Assembly (NCBI RefSeq): GCF_009389715.1
Contig: NW_024067996.1
Span: 186,001-250,000 of the forward strand
Direction: 5' to 3'
Origin: Phoenix dactylifera
Taxonomy: Eukaryota > Streptophyta > Magnoliopsida > Arecales > Arecaceae
DNA: 64,000 nucleotides
The notes below the pieces were generated by a model. That model was given only the letters and a program-made list of their open reading frames with translations. It was not told where the DNA came from and ran no database searches. Position numbers and translations under genes: made by a program. Below are positions 1-11,532 of the stretch, piece after piece (within the stretch, counting starts at the first letter, position 1; every line of letters begins with the position of its first letter).

Positions 1-795
1 AATATGAGTGGCGTTGAAGATATCTTTTGCTGCCGTATAGCTTGAGATTTCATGCATTGTTCAGGGTTCCTTTATGATTCAAAGAGGTTTCTCTTTGCAA
101 GTTTGTTTCTAAAACAAGTGACTTTATGTGTAAATCTGTAGTTTCTCGAGATGCAAATTGATTAAGCCCTAACATCTGGTCAAATGCTATATAGAAAGGA
201 AGAAAAGAAGGTGAAGTCAAATGCAAGAAATCTGTGAATATGTTGATGCTTATAAATTATGTTGGAATGCATGCTGCGAATTAACTGATGAGGCCGACTA
301 AAATTTTGGAAATCAACGAGAGGCCGGTCATCAGTGTGACATGGTGGGCTCCCACATCATGTTGTTATTATCTAATCATAAGGTCTCGGTCTGAGGTACA
401 ATGGAAGCTACTTGCAATTAATAGTTCCTCGACTTTTGAGTTGTTTAATTTAGATTATGAATGATGGACGCAATCATGTCATGCCATTATCGAGTTTATT
501 ATACCAAGTTAATAAAAACCGAGGCTTTTGGACCGGCATCGGCCTTCTCTTGTCTCGGTCGGATTCTGTTTTGCTCTTCTAGATGCAAGAATTCTAGCTT
601 TGAAGATAATTTAAAGATTGTACTTTACAGTCAGATAAGGTTCTTACCTTATCTAAAACCATAGTGGATGCACCAGCTTTCTTTCTTTCATTCGTTTGGC
701 TCCACAAATTTTTGGTGCTATCCACTAATAACTTGCAAATTGCAACTGGAGATGTATATTTTATAAATCACGTACTTCTTTTGAACTTGTGCATG
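1..795. other. Left-edge intergenic sequence, nothing recognised
   Basis: No open frame longer than about 85 codons, no recognisable domain and no terminal repeats were seen. It may be flank or 3' untranslated sequence of a gene lying to the left, but nothing here shows that. The last five bases (796-800) form the left target duplication of the TRIM that follows. Confidence 0.4.
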
Positions 796-800
796 GCACC

Positions 801-1333
801 TGTGAGGCCCAATAGTTCCATATCGGAAAGATTTGTTTCAGAATTTGCGCATATGAGGCGGGTGTCTCCAAATCCTGAAGACGCGTTTTGGGAGAAAAAT
901 AAAACCGGAGATGGGTGAATGACGCTTGCGTGAAGCTCCAGAACCGGACAATATTTGGCAGGGAAGCTCCGTGTTTCTCCCCATGTGACCCCCACGTGTG
1001 CACTAGGTGCCTCACGGGCCCCGCACAGGCGGAAGGCGTGACATTTGGTATCAGAGGCGAGGACGGCTCTTGTCCGAGGTGGGAAGGGTGTGAGGCTCAA
1101 TAGTTCCACATCGAAAAAACTCGTTTTAGAGCCTAGACATATGAGGCTGGTGTCTCCAAATCCTGCAGATGTATATGGGAGGAAAACAAAATCGGGAAGG
1201 AGTGAAAGATGCTTGCATGAAGCCCCATGTTTTGCTCCTCATCTGGCAAGGGAGCTCCATGTTTCTCCCCTCATGTGGTCCCTACATGGGCACTGGGTGC
1301 CTCACGTGCCCCGCATAGGCGAGGGACGTGAGA
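801..1333 (+). mobile_element. Minimal TRIM retrotransposon (TRIM-1)
   Basis: Two direct repeats, 801-1043 (243 bp) and 1089-1333 (245 bp), start with TGTGAGG. The first ends in TGACA and the second in TGAGA. The element is flanked by an identical 5-bp duplication, GCACC, at 796-800 and 1334-1338. Between the LTRs there are only 45 bp. These hold a primer binding site TGGTATCAGAGG (1046-1057), which matches the 3' end of initiator methionine tRNA except at its last base, and a purine tract GAGGTGGGAAGGG (1076-1088) touching the right LTR. No coding capacity is present, so it must have used proteins of another element. Orientation is plus, from the order of primer site and purine tract. The LTRs differ at many positions, so the insertion is not recent. 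Confidence 0.9.
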
Positions 1334-1980
1334 GCACCATGGCTTGATTAAGACATAATAAAATTTTATTATTATTATTATTATTTAATAAAGGGAGGCT
1401 AACCACCCAATTTTATTAGAAAGAGATACTTACAATAACAGAGAGAAGGGAGAGGACATAAATGAATTAAATGGATTAAAATGTCCAGCCACTTAAATTG
1501 TTTAATTTCTTTCAAATTTATTTCACAATTAGTGCACCACCAATACCAAATTTGTTTGTGATCGTATTTGATTTTTTTCATCCCACACATCATGTGAGAG
1601 GTTTAACGACAAGCCATGTTGAAGGGGCTGGGGAGTGGACCAAAGTCCCTTGTTACCAATCCCCACGCAAATAAGGGACCCAAGGGATGTTAGGATACTT
1701 GGGTGCGCGCGCGCATTCAAGTTATAATCGAGTGAAACTCACGAAAATAACATAAACGAGGACCACGTCCATTTACTTTTTGACTATAATACAGAAACAC
1801 ATTTCTTTTACCATATATTCATGTCAGGAAACACAGTTTCAGAGTGAATTCTAATATATTTGCACTCAATTTGGGTGGTCCCGGCTACAGAGAGCATCCA
1901 AAGAAGCTTCTCATGTCGAAGAATATGCCTGCTTCCTTGTTGCTGGTGTGGTCCCTCCTCATGTGGATCACCTCATTTGA
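1334..1980. other. Intergenic, short ATT microsatellite only
   Basis: Positions 1367-1385 are an ATT-type trinucleotide run. A short alternating GC stretch lies near 1706-1714. Nothing else was recognised. Confidence 0.5.
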
Positions 1981-2651
1981 ATTTTAAAATAAAAGAAAAT
2001 AAGAAGGAAACCTCCAGCTTGGGTGAGTTAATCGAGAAGAAAGAGTGGGGTGTGGGGCTCTATGGAAAAACGAAAGAGAAAAAAGAGAGTAAAAACTAAG
2101 GAGAAAAAGAGGAAGAAAAAATACTACTTGTCGAATGAACTGATAGTTGATTTTATTCATATTTGGCCGAAATTTTAGTATGTCCGGCATTAAGAGCTCA
2201 AGATTGAACGATTTGGATCTTTAAAAAGCTTTCTCTATTGATGGTTTCAAAAATCAATACTTAGTGAAATTTATTCTCTATTTTGTTGTTTATTGTTGAA
2301 ATCTGCCTTATTAGTGATGAATGTTCTTATTTTGAAAGCCAAGATTAAATTTTGTTGATGTTTGTGCAACCTCTAGTTGATCTAGAGAGAATCATTGTAA
2401 TCTCATTATTCTAAATAGTTGAAGTTTTTGGCTGGACTAGGTTCCGTGAGTTTTTTTCTTCACATCAAAGAGTTTTCCACATTAAAAATTGTATCATCTC
2501 TTGTTTGTAGATTGCTTGATTATTTTGCTTATTAATTGCTTGAGTAGATTGTAGAGATTATTGTTGCTTGGGAAGTGATATCTCATTTAATAACATAAAG
2601 AAAAAAAAATTTTGTAGCATCATTATTTCTTAATTGCATTTTTTCAACAAA
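1981..2651 (+). repeat. Probable 5' LTR (right part) of a copia element
   Basis: The stretch ends in TTCAACA just before a primer-binding-site-like TGGTATCAAGC at 2653-2663, the usual order of LTR and tRNA-Met primer site in plant copia elements. Purine-rich sequence at about 1985-2125 looks like LTR U3 or leader. The left LTR boundary could not be found, so the start is arbitrary. Confidence 0.45.
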
Positions 2652-3771
2652 GTGGTATCAAGCAAGTTGCTAGTGGTTGAACTTTTCTTGTGTTAATTAA
2701 ATGGAAGAGCATTTATGTTGCAATTTGATTAAACTCACATATTTTAATTATTCAATTTGGAAGCTGCGATGGAAAGATTTACTATATTGCAAAAATTTGT
2801 ATGATCCTATGAGATAGTGTCAAACCAAGTGACAAAACTTGACAAGAGTGGGAGAAAATGAATAGAAAGATGGTTGGATTGATTATGCAGTGGATAGATA
2901 ATAGTGTTTTTCATCATGTTGCTATAGAAATTAATGCTCATAGTTTATGGAAGATATTAGAGAGTCTCTATGAGCGAAAGATTGTACAGAATAAGGCATT
3001 CATGATCAGAAAGCTTGTGAATATGAAGTATAAGAAGAAAAGTTCAACGACCGAGCATTTAAGTAGATTTCAAGATGTGGTAAATTAGCTAAATACTATG
3101 AAAATGATGTTAAATGGTGAGTTGCAAGCATTTTTATTGCTCGGCTTCTTGGCTGATAGTTGGAAAACTCTAGTTGTGTCACTTAGTAATTTAGCTTTTA
3201 ATGGTGTGGTAATGTTGGGAATGGTTAAAAATAGTATCCTTAATGAGAAGGTTAGAAAAAGAGAACATGGTGTAACTCTACAGTTAGAGGCATTGGTTAT
3301 AGAAAAGTAGGGGAGGAGTAAAACTAGAATCTTGCAAAATTCTAACAATCATGATAAGTCAAAGATAAGGTCCAGATTCAGAAATGAGATCAAATGTTTT
3401 TATTATGGTAGGCTAGGGCACATGAAAAGAGAGTGCACAAAATTTAAAAGAGAGCAATCAAGGGGAAGAGGTGAAGAAAAAAAGGAAGAAAATGATACGA
3501 CAATAGTTGAATCTGATGGTGATGTCGGTATTATTTGTAGGATGCTTGTGTAAATCTTACATGCGAGGATTGTATTTGGGTTGTTGACTCAGGTGCCTCT
3601 TTACTTCTCGACGAAATTTCTTTCCATCTTATGCTAGTGGTGATATTAGTAGTGTTAAGATGGAAAATGATGGAGTAACTAAGATTATGGGCATAGAAGA
3701 TATTTGCTTGGAAGCCGACATTGAGTGTTAACTATTATTAAATTAAATTGGCGAGAGATGTTCCACATATC
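2652..3771 (+). pseudogene. Decayed Ty1/copia gag and start of protease
   Basis: Open pieces at 2858-3087, 3098-3307 and 3332-3550 together resemble the copia Gag domain (UBN2 type), including a segment with LWKILESLYE. A retroviral-type zinc knuckle follows near 3392-3444 (CFYYGRLGHMKREC), in which the second cysteine has become tyrosine. After a stop, a protease-like WVVDSGAS motif occurs near 3577-3600. Several stops and frame changes make the element non-functional. The reading continues until 3771, where a solo LTR is inserted, and resumes at 6261. Confidence 0.8.
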
Positions 3772-6260
3772 TGTTGAGTTACGCCCCGCGCGATGTGACG
3801 ATCACAACGGAATATCGCACGGGACGTTGTTCATCGTATGAACGCGCCATAGATCATAGAGTTCAAAAATTTTTCTGGATCCAAATCTAGAAGACCTTTG
3901 CTCATGAGGGAGGGAAGATTAGGATCTGAAAAAGGTTGATTAAATATCACAAAATTGAAAAAAAATCAGAAACAAAGATTTGAAGATCCCATTTTCAAAC
4001 TTTTGTGCGGGTGGAAAAATACCGCAGCTTGATGATCATAGGAGGTTCCTATTGGAGCCGCATAAGCGTCTGGCCTCTACAGGTATCCACATGAGGACTT
4101 GAATATCTGAGATCAGATCTCACCGGAGTGCTAGCTCCTTGCAGAGACCTTTCATGACTATCAATAATGATTAGAAGAAGATCAACAACATACCTCCTTG
4201 AAGAAGAATTCTTTCTTCTTCAACCTTGTTCACGATGAAGGAAGGAAAGGAGGAAGCTTTGCACTGTGGATCTTCCTTGCCTTGCTATCGTGGAGAAAGA
4301 GGATGAAGAAGACCTCTTGCTGCCATGGAGAAGGGAGGAAGAAGGCTTGGGCATGGAAGGAAAGAACCCTTCTTTCCTTGGGCGTGTAGGCTCTCCCCTT
4401 AGGTTCTCTTCTCACGCTTCCAACACACCTTTGGAAGAGGAAGAAGGCTTGCTCCTTGCTGCCATGGGAGAAGAGAAGAAGAGGGAGAGGGAGGAGGCAT
4501 GGAGAAGGAGGAAGAAACTCCAATAAATTGCCCTCACAGGCCTCCAATAAACTTTTTTTATAATTGGTGGCTTAGGGTTTTTCCAAGGCTTATCAAACCA
4601 AGAGATAAACTCTACCTTGCCGCCCACCACTGGATCAATGCCAAGTGTCCATGGCGCCATGATCAAGTGGATTAGAATCCATTTAGGTGGCGCCTCAAAT
4701 CAATGCATGACATGTGTCCTTGGATCAAGAGATTGGAGCCTAATCACATTGGGCTTGAACCTCTTTCATGGCGCCTTGGATGGGTCCTAATCACATTAGG
4801 ACTTGTCCCTTAATTAGGCTAACTCCTAATCACATTAGAAAAATTAGATGGGGCGCCATGCATCCTACGACGCCATGCGGACTTTAGAGTCCTTATGGTA
4901 TGAACACGACTTAATGCATTTTCATCCTACGATGCCATGTGGACTTTAAAATTCGTATGGTGTGAACACGACTTAAGGCATATTCCAAGAATATACCTTG
5001 ATCTAATCAGGGTTAAACCAATCATGAGCCCAACTCAATTTGGGTCGAACCCAATTTGATTTGGCTCATCAAATCAGCCTAATTGCAATCCAATTGCAAT
5101 CAATTCCACTTAATTCTTCTTCCATTAACTCATTAATACTTAATAGGTTAATTCAATCACCAATTATATTAATCATTGACATCAATTGTGATTCTAAATC
5201 ATAATTACTATAATTTGACTAATCAAATTCTCTATGTGTGTGACCTCGTAGGTTTTATTCTGTCTGGTAGTGAGACATATTGAGATCCCCATCTCAATAT
5301 CACTGAAACTCCTTTTAGTGGACTGAAACAATTTCAATTCTGCTCTTAGGGTTCACTGATCATCAAGTGAATGCCTTCGAATCTCACAATCCACTAGTGA
5401 CACCTAGCAGTATGTGGTGGCAACCCAGCAGAATGGAATGTCTGAACCTCTAGGTGCAGTTAGCGTATGATACAGTCCCTCTATCATGGATCAGGACGGA
5501 GATTATAGATAACTTGCCAAACCTCATCGTCCGTCATATGTCAAATTTATTCGACTTCTAATTCGAGATATGGAAAACTCTTTTTCCAAAATACCTGGCC
5601 AGAAATTTATCGAACTTAGTCTCATAAATCACATAGGATCACTCCAATCTATCAAGGTCGATAGATCCCATCTAGATGCAACCCTATATTCCAAAATGAA
5701 TCTATTGCAGTAATCTGCACCACAAGAACCCGAATGGCTAGGGCCCAAGTTCACATGCTCGTCAAACTATAGCAATCTCACGGTGAATAGCTGAGGCATC
5801 GCAGATTAAAGGACTAGTCATACAACTGCAGCATAAATAGTCGCTGACGAGTGGATAGACATATATGTGACTACTTTCTTTGGTCATGCTCAGTATCTTG
5901 TTCTCTAACAAGTACTTGCACAATCACTCTAGAGCTTCTACACTGTAGACTCGAGACTCATCCATCTGACTAAGTGATCTGTGCACTAATCTTATCGAAT
6001 CGATCACCGTCCCTCGTGATGGTTCTATTGATCAGGAGCATTTAGAAATTAATTCATAATAACACATGCCTCAAATTCTCAACTCCTTGAGAATATGTGT
6101 CACCATCTTATTAATTTCTTGGACGATTCATGGACACATACAAATATGAATGAATAATAAATTGCCCAATCTTATTAATCAATAAGAGTCCAATTACAAA
6201 TTTATGCCCAGATTATAAATATGTGTCAGCTATATTGGTTTCTAGTGCATACTTCTAACA
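3772..6260. mobile_element. Solo LTR, 2.5 kb (family A), inserted in the copia element
   Basis: It starts TGTTGAG and ends TTCTAACA, and has the target duplication ATATC on both sides (3767-3771 and 6261-6265). No primer site, polypurine tract or retrotransposon coding region was seen, so it is best read as an LTR left by recombination. It shares long blocks in the same order with 53904-56228, for example the stretch reading CACCTAGCAGTATGT and the stretch before the right end reading AATTTCTTGGACGATTCAT. Short purine-rich open frames at 4198-4550 on both strands have no recognisable product. The superfamily is not assigned. Confidence 0.85.
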
Positions 6261-6870
6261 ATATCCGCCTCCACTTGATCTCTACTGGAGTACTTGATGA
6301 TGAAACAGGAGCAACTCCATGCATTTGGGGGCCTAAGGTGAACTCAAAGGCCCCAACATAAATGCATTTGGGTGCTTTAATGCATAAATAAGGAAAGAGA
6401 TAATAAATTTCTTTAGGTAAGAGATACGTCCCAACATAAATGTATTTGGGGACCTCAATGCATTTATAGCTATAAAAATATGTAGCATTTGAAGCTCCCA
6501 AATGCATTGGGGGCCTCAATGCATTTGGACGCTCACCTTAGAACTCATTATAATAAATGTATTTGGGGGTCGGGGCCTAAGGGTTGAGCCAACCCTGTGA
6601 TGAAGATTACCATAACTACTTTGGTGAAGGAATGTGGAAGCTTACCAAGGATTCTCTCTTGGTAGTAAGAGGAAAGAAATCAAGCATACTTTACATGATG
6701 CAAGCAAAATTGTACAAGAAGGAGGTGAATGCAGTTCAAGATTCCTCCATTAAATTATTGCATAAGCGGCTTGACACATTAGTTAGAATGGACTTCTGGC
6801 AAAAAAAGAAAAAACTTCTTGCCATAAAAGATATGCTCTTAAAAATTTATACTCAATTGTTTAACTAGCA
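6261..6870 (+). pseudogene. Copia continuation: GAG-pre-integrase fragment
   Basis: Immediately after the solo LTR the interrupted copia reading frame resumes with a stretch reading RLHLISTGVLDDE (6266-6304). It is interrupted again by a MITE at 6306-6597 and continues at 6598 with DYHNYFGEGMWKL, the conserved start of the copia GAG-pre-integrase domain, up to the stop near 6868. No integrase core or reverse transcriptase follows, so the element is truncated here. Confidence 0.75.
6306..6597. mobile_element. hAT-type MITE inside the copia fragment
   Basis: This 292-bp insertion has CAGG at its left end and CCTG at its right end. It is flanked by 8-bp duplications TGATGAAA (6298-6305) and TGATGAAG (6598-6605), which agree at seven of eight positions; 8 bp is the hAT duplication length. 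Inside, a motif like ATGCATTTGGGGGCCTCAATGC recurs in direct and inverted copies. The terminal inverted repeats are weak beyond the first bases. Confidence 0.65.
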
Positions 6871-8200
6871 AACAACATTATTATTTTTTAATTATATTTT
6901 TCTAGCGTCTCAAATCACATCCATGTCTCATGCCATTAAATTCACTGGGTTGCATGGCGCTACCATGCAATGCCGTGCGCACCCCTCCATTTCTCAAGCG
7001 CAACGACAATGGCGTGGGGTCTCGCAACTCCGCGTGCCCTTTGCCGCGTTCCTCGCCTCGGGGTTCATCGAGACCCTTTCACAAGCTCGTTTACAAAGTA
7101 TAAACTATAATTACGTGAGCATCGTATAAACTAATTAGTAGTGAGTGGTGACTTTGGATGGAGAGTCCCACCAACAACTATTCAACATTTTCTTCTTTTT
7201 TTTTTTAGTGAGCTTTCCACTTAGCATTTTGTTAATGGTGGTCCTGTTTAATCATACTGCAAACAGCACTTACTGCCCGTGAGCACAACAAACTCAAGAG
7301 CAGACCATTAATCACCTCAAATCACTATTAAAAATATAAAAAAGTGGATCTAGTGCACCAGGTCCTTCATCATTTGGCTAGTCGGCTTCCACAGGAAAAG
7401 AACTAGAATTCGGCTGGTCCATGTAATACCTGAGCTCATTGGGAAATGACTAGATCTCCATGGTGGAGTTGAACTCCACAAACCCCTCAGTTATTTTTTC
7501 TTAGGAGGAGGTATCCAAAGCTAAGAAGGTAACATGTAGAAATAGGCTCGCATCTTTTTTTTTTTTTTTTCAGTTGACTGCTCCCTGACCATCGGTCGCT
7601 ACGATGCCTGTACGTCGGTCTTGCTAATGTTGTCATGGAGACATTGGGCAACCTCACGCTCAGAAAGCCCAAAGATTTCCACAGACTTGGACTTGGAACC
7701 ATGAAACTAAATGGAGAGATGTTACTGAATTGGCTTTTGTATACGAGGAATAGTAAAATCGGCCAAAGGTAAACTGTTTCAATACTACGTATCCCTCCCT
7801 TCATAGAATGTCCTGATTTATATGGTAATAGTTCTCTTGAATCCAAAGAAATTTTCTATGCTTCAAATTTTGAATTAGCGCCGTTGCAAGCTTAGATGTT
7901 CTTAGAGTGGCTTAGCCAATGGGAAGTTACCAGGCTGCCAACTGCCTCTTAGCTAAAGATACCTGTCAGTCTTTTAGCGAGGGCTATAAAAAGCCTGTAC
8001 CATGAACACTAATGACAAAAGAAGAGCCAAACTTATCAGCAGACGTACAAATGGACATCTCACCCTTCAGAAAGAACAATCCAACAATCTTTCATTTTCC
8101 TCTGTTAAAGGCACCGCTCGCTTACCAGCTTTACCACAGGAAGGGACCAAGACATTATAGCAGATACTGTGGAACCCACTTGTCAACAATAATATTATGT

Positions 8201-8204
<4 letters not shown>
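6871..8204. other. Intergenic; 3' flank of the NPH3 gene
   Basis: A GC-rich patch at 6923-7095 and T runs near 7196-7206 and 7555-7571 are visible. An open frame on the minus strand at 7487-7846 (119 codons) has no recognisable domain and is treated as chance. The right part should contain the 3' untranslated region of the minus-strand gene ending at 8274. Confidence 0.4.

Positions 8205-8265
<61 letters not shown>
8205..8265. repeat. AT dinucleotide microsatellite, 61 bp
   Basis: An uninterrupted alternating AT run of about 30 units lies only 8 bp beyond the stop codon of the minus-strand NPH3-family gene, so it must be in that gene's 3' untranslated region. Confidence 0.95.
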
Positions 8266-8269
<4 letters not shown>

Positions 8270-8273
8270 TGAA

Positions 8274-11200
8274 TCATGAACATAGTCTAGGGACTGATCT
8301 CGAGCTACCAGGACTGGATACCTCAGTCTTCATGATCTTTGCCATCTGCGTTCGCATTTTTTTGCAAATCTTCTCCAATTCCATTACCCTGCATTGCATT
8401 CCTTGCAGATGGGCTTTGAGCTTCTCATTCTCCATTGGCAAATTGAGCTTCTTTGCATAAAGAATGATCTGCTCACCATCGTCACATTGATTTTTCTCAT
8501 ACTCATTTCCCTTGAGAGGAGAACTGAAAGATTTTAAGTGGTTGGTGTCTTCGAGTAGGCTCTTGAGCTTCAATTGTTGAGAAATTAGTGCTTGGACTGC
8601 TGTCCTCTTAGGAACTTTTGAGTTCCATGCAAGATGCTTGCAGGATTCCACTGAAAGCTTCTCGCAGTTTATGGCACAACATATATTCATCTTCTCTTCC
8701 TCAGATAATTGAGCATGAACCTGAGTATATATCAAAGGATAATGGACGCAGCAGAGAGAAAAACTTCAGATCAAATATTTGAAGTGGCAACCAAAAGTTT
8801 TTGAAGAATTAAAATTAGTTCATTATTAACTAAAATTCTAGAATTCCCCTTGAATCTATCCAATTGGACTAGTAATAGTGAGAGCTCAGAGTATTAGCCT
8901 TACTATTTTTGTTTGGTTTTTAATTTGAATCACCTAGAACATAAATTGGAAGAACTTATGTGAACACTGAGATGAAAATTTTGATCACATAAATGACTCA
9001 CCTCAAGGTAAATGACGATTGCTTGGTACATGGCATCATGAGAATCTCTTGCAGCATCAGGTAGGGCTATAGTTAGTGCAATGAACTTTGGGGGCTTCAA
9101 ACATGAGTCAGGAGCAACTTCTGCTAGGTATAAGTCAATTAAGCTCCCCACCTGCTTCAATCTAGTTACAGATGCTTGGCCTCCAGCACTAAGAAAAGAT
9201 TTCACAAACCTTAAGACTAGATTTACATCATAAATACTTTCCATCCCAGCTGGGGCTGGCACAAGTAAATTGTCCAATGTTGCTTGATCAAGCTGACTTC
9301 CTATCATACTCTCCAATCTGCTCCTGCAACACTTGCTTAGATTCAGAGATGATGAGATCCGAAGAATTCCAAACAAGCTCTTGCAGGACACTGAGCTTCT
9401 ATCAAGAGAGTAGAGCAAGTCGACCACAACTTCAGCGCATTTCTTCTTCTCATCAGAGGTGGCATTGGAAAATTTACATTTGATGTAGTAAAAGAGGAAC
9501 CTACTGACCGTCGCATGATCTACTTTCTGAGAAACCATGCTCTTGATTATTTTCTTGATAGAGTCGGAGTTCAAAACCACAAGATCTTCAAACCACCAAA
9601 CTCGGTAATTGCTGTTTTTAGTGCTAACGGTACTCCTTGTATCACATGAAAAGCGGAAAGTGAAGCTCTCCGGAGAGGAACCTGTAGGACTTGTATCACT
9701 GGCTGTCGTGATTCTTCCTACTAGAGTCTCTAATATTTTATCAACGATCCCCGAGGAGTTGGCTGCAGGGAAGAAATCTTGGCACTGTTTCAAGGCATTC
9801 ACGATCTCGGACCACGTCCAATAAAGAATTCCCTCAAGAGATTTTTCAGTCAGCTCGATCAAGTTTGGGGAGGAAGAGACATCCTCGCTCATCTCCATAA
9901 ACTGAGCTATGCAGTGGAGAACGCAGGTATTAGTGGGAGTTATCTGAATTCCGCCATTACTGTAGCAGAACCTGGTCATGAGCTCAAATGCCTCAGGCCC
10001 TCCTGGCAAGTCATGGAATATTACTTTCAGAACCTTAGTCGCTGCTGCATCTGATGGTTTGTTAAATAACTTCCTCAGCCTACCAGAGAATGATGAAAGG
10101 ATTTCCTGCAAAGGGCCACAGAGTTATAACTCATATGAACAAAGTTATCCACCCAAATATAACAAAGGCTTTGTGTAGAAGGATATGATATGTGGTAACG
10201 TTTAGCAATTAGTATATTAAATTGTTATGAAAAGAGTTGAATGGTAATAATAGATCTTCTGATAGAACTATGGTAATAACAAATCGAATTCTTCTGATGA
10301 AGTTTAACTGTTTAAGGACACATCGAGGAAGTTATAGAAAAAAGAATTACCAAAAGATCCAAGATAGGTGTAGATAGCCATCTAAGGAAAAAAATTGCCG
10401 AAAATTGTTAGTAAAGTAGAAGAGGGGATTGGCATGAAATGCAAAACAATTCAGAACATCCCTAATCCCCTTCAAAGAATTGGAAATTTTTTTCGAAGAC
10501 AGCCACCAAAAGCATTGAATTCATGAAGGAAGCTAAAGCCCATTACTAGAAGGTGTGCAGTAGCTATAGGCATTTACTAGAAGACAATGAAATAAGGAGA
10601 ACAAGAAGGCAAAATCATTCCTTCATACATGGTAAGGAAGCAATGACACCACCCATGAGGCCAACTTTAATTGGACAGAGAGGTGGGACTGGAAAGGGAG
10701 ATAAATGAGTACAACATTTAATCCTCGCATGAAGAGGTCTTAAATGAGAGCAAAAAAGAACCAAAGTCATTAAAACATATGCTCATAACTTGTGATAAAG
10801 CAATAGAAGCTATCAAAAAGAGGTAGCAGAACACAGAAGCAAACATTCCATAAGAAGAGAGGGTGAAGTTGATTGGCCAACAGAAGATGATACAGTGAAG
10901 AAAACCAAAGATGGCACCCAAAACAAAAAAAATGTCTGCAAGAGTAGAAATTGGATGAGACCAAAAGATGGTTGAAACGAAGGACAAAATTAAGAAGAGA
11001 ATCTGATCGATTTCTCCATTAGCAGTTAAAAACAGTTCAAAAACTACCAAAAAATGACAAACCTCAAATTTCCCAAACAGTGGCCATTAGCCACCAAAAA
11101 TAACCAAAGTAGCAAACAAGAAGACTTAAAATACCATTCTATTCATAGGAATGAAACCTTAAAGACAACAGTACATCAAACAAGGAATCGAGCAAAGATG

Positions 11201-11532
11201 AAAGAAAGAGACACTCCAAACCTTCAAAGAAAAGAACTTTTGGATTAAATCCTTTTTGACTGCCCCTTAAAAGTAAAAATCGCGTCTTTCTTTAATCAGG
11301 AAGAAACAGGGAATAACTTACATATCTGTGGCGAATGAAGTAAAGCCAATTCAGGAACTTGATCAAAATCCTAAATTTTCTTGAAGGTACTATGAAAAAA
11401 AACAAAGAGAAATATTTGGAAATACAGATACCAAATTATCCATTAGTACTGGTAGGAGAAAGAACTTACCTTACTCACTAAGAAGATCTCTTCCCCATTG
11501 ACATCCACTTCAAGGTCACAAGTCACCTTCAT
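8274..11532 (-). CDS. BTB/POZ and NPH3 domain protein, three exons, 537 aa
   Basis: Exons read on the minus strand are 11532-11470, 10105-9002 and 8720-8274. Both introns have GT-AG ends and the joins are in phase 0. Exon 1 gives 21 residues (MKVTCDLEVDVNGEEIFLVSK), the usual start of this subgroup. The BTB/POZ fold covers roughly residues 5-95. The NPH3 domain begins near 192 (WFEDLVVL) and runs to about 455, including the conserved MYQAIVIYLE / HAQLSEEEK join across the second intron. A coiled coil lies near 485-521 and the chain ends SVPRLCS. Proteins of this family act as adaptors for CUL3 ubiquitin ligases, and relatives work in phototropism and auxin-linked organ growth. The nearest relatives I recall are the Arabidopsis At3g22104 / At1g50280 type; that assignment is from memory. 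The 1364-bp first intron holds nothing recognisable. Confidence 0.92.

Noticed and set aside
10718..11050. 110-codon hydrophobic minus-strand frame in intron 1 of the NPH3 gene
   Set aside because: It has no start context or family resemblance and lies wholly between well-defined splice sites; T-rich intron DNA on the minus strand readily gives hydrophobic frames.
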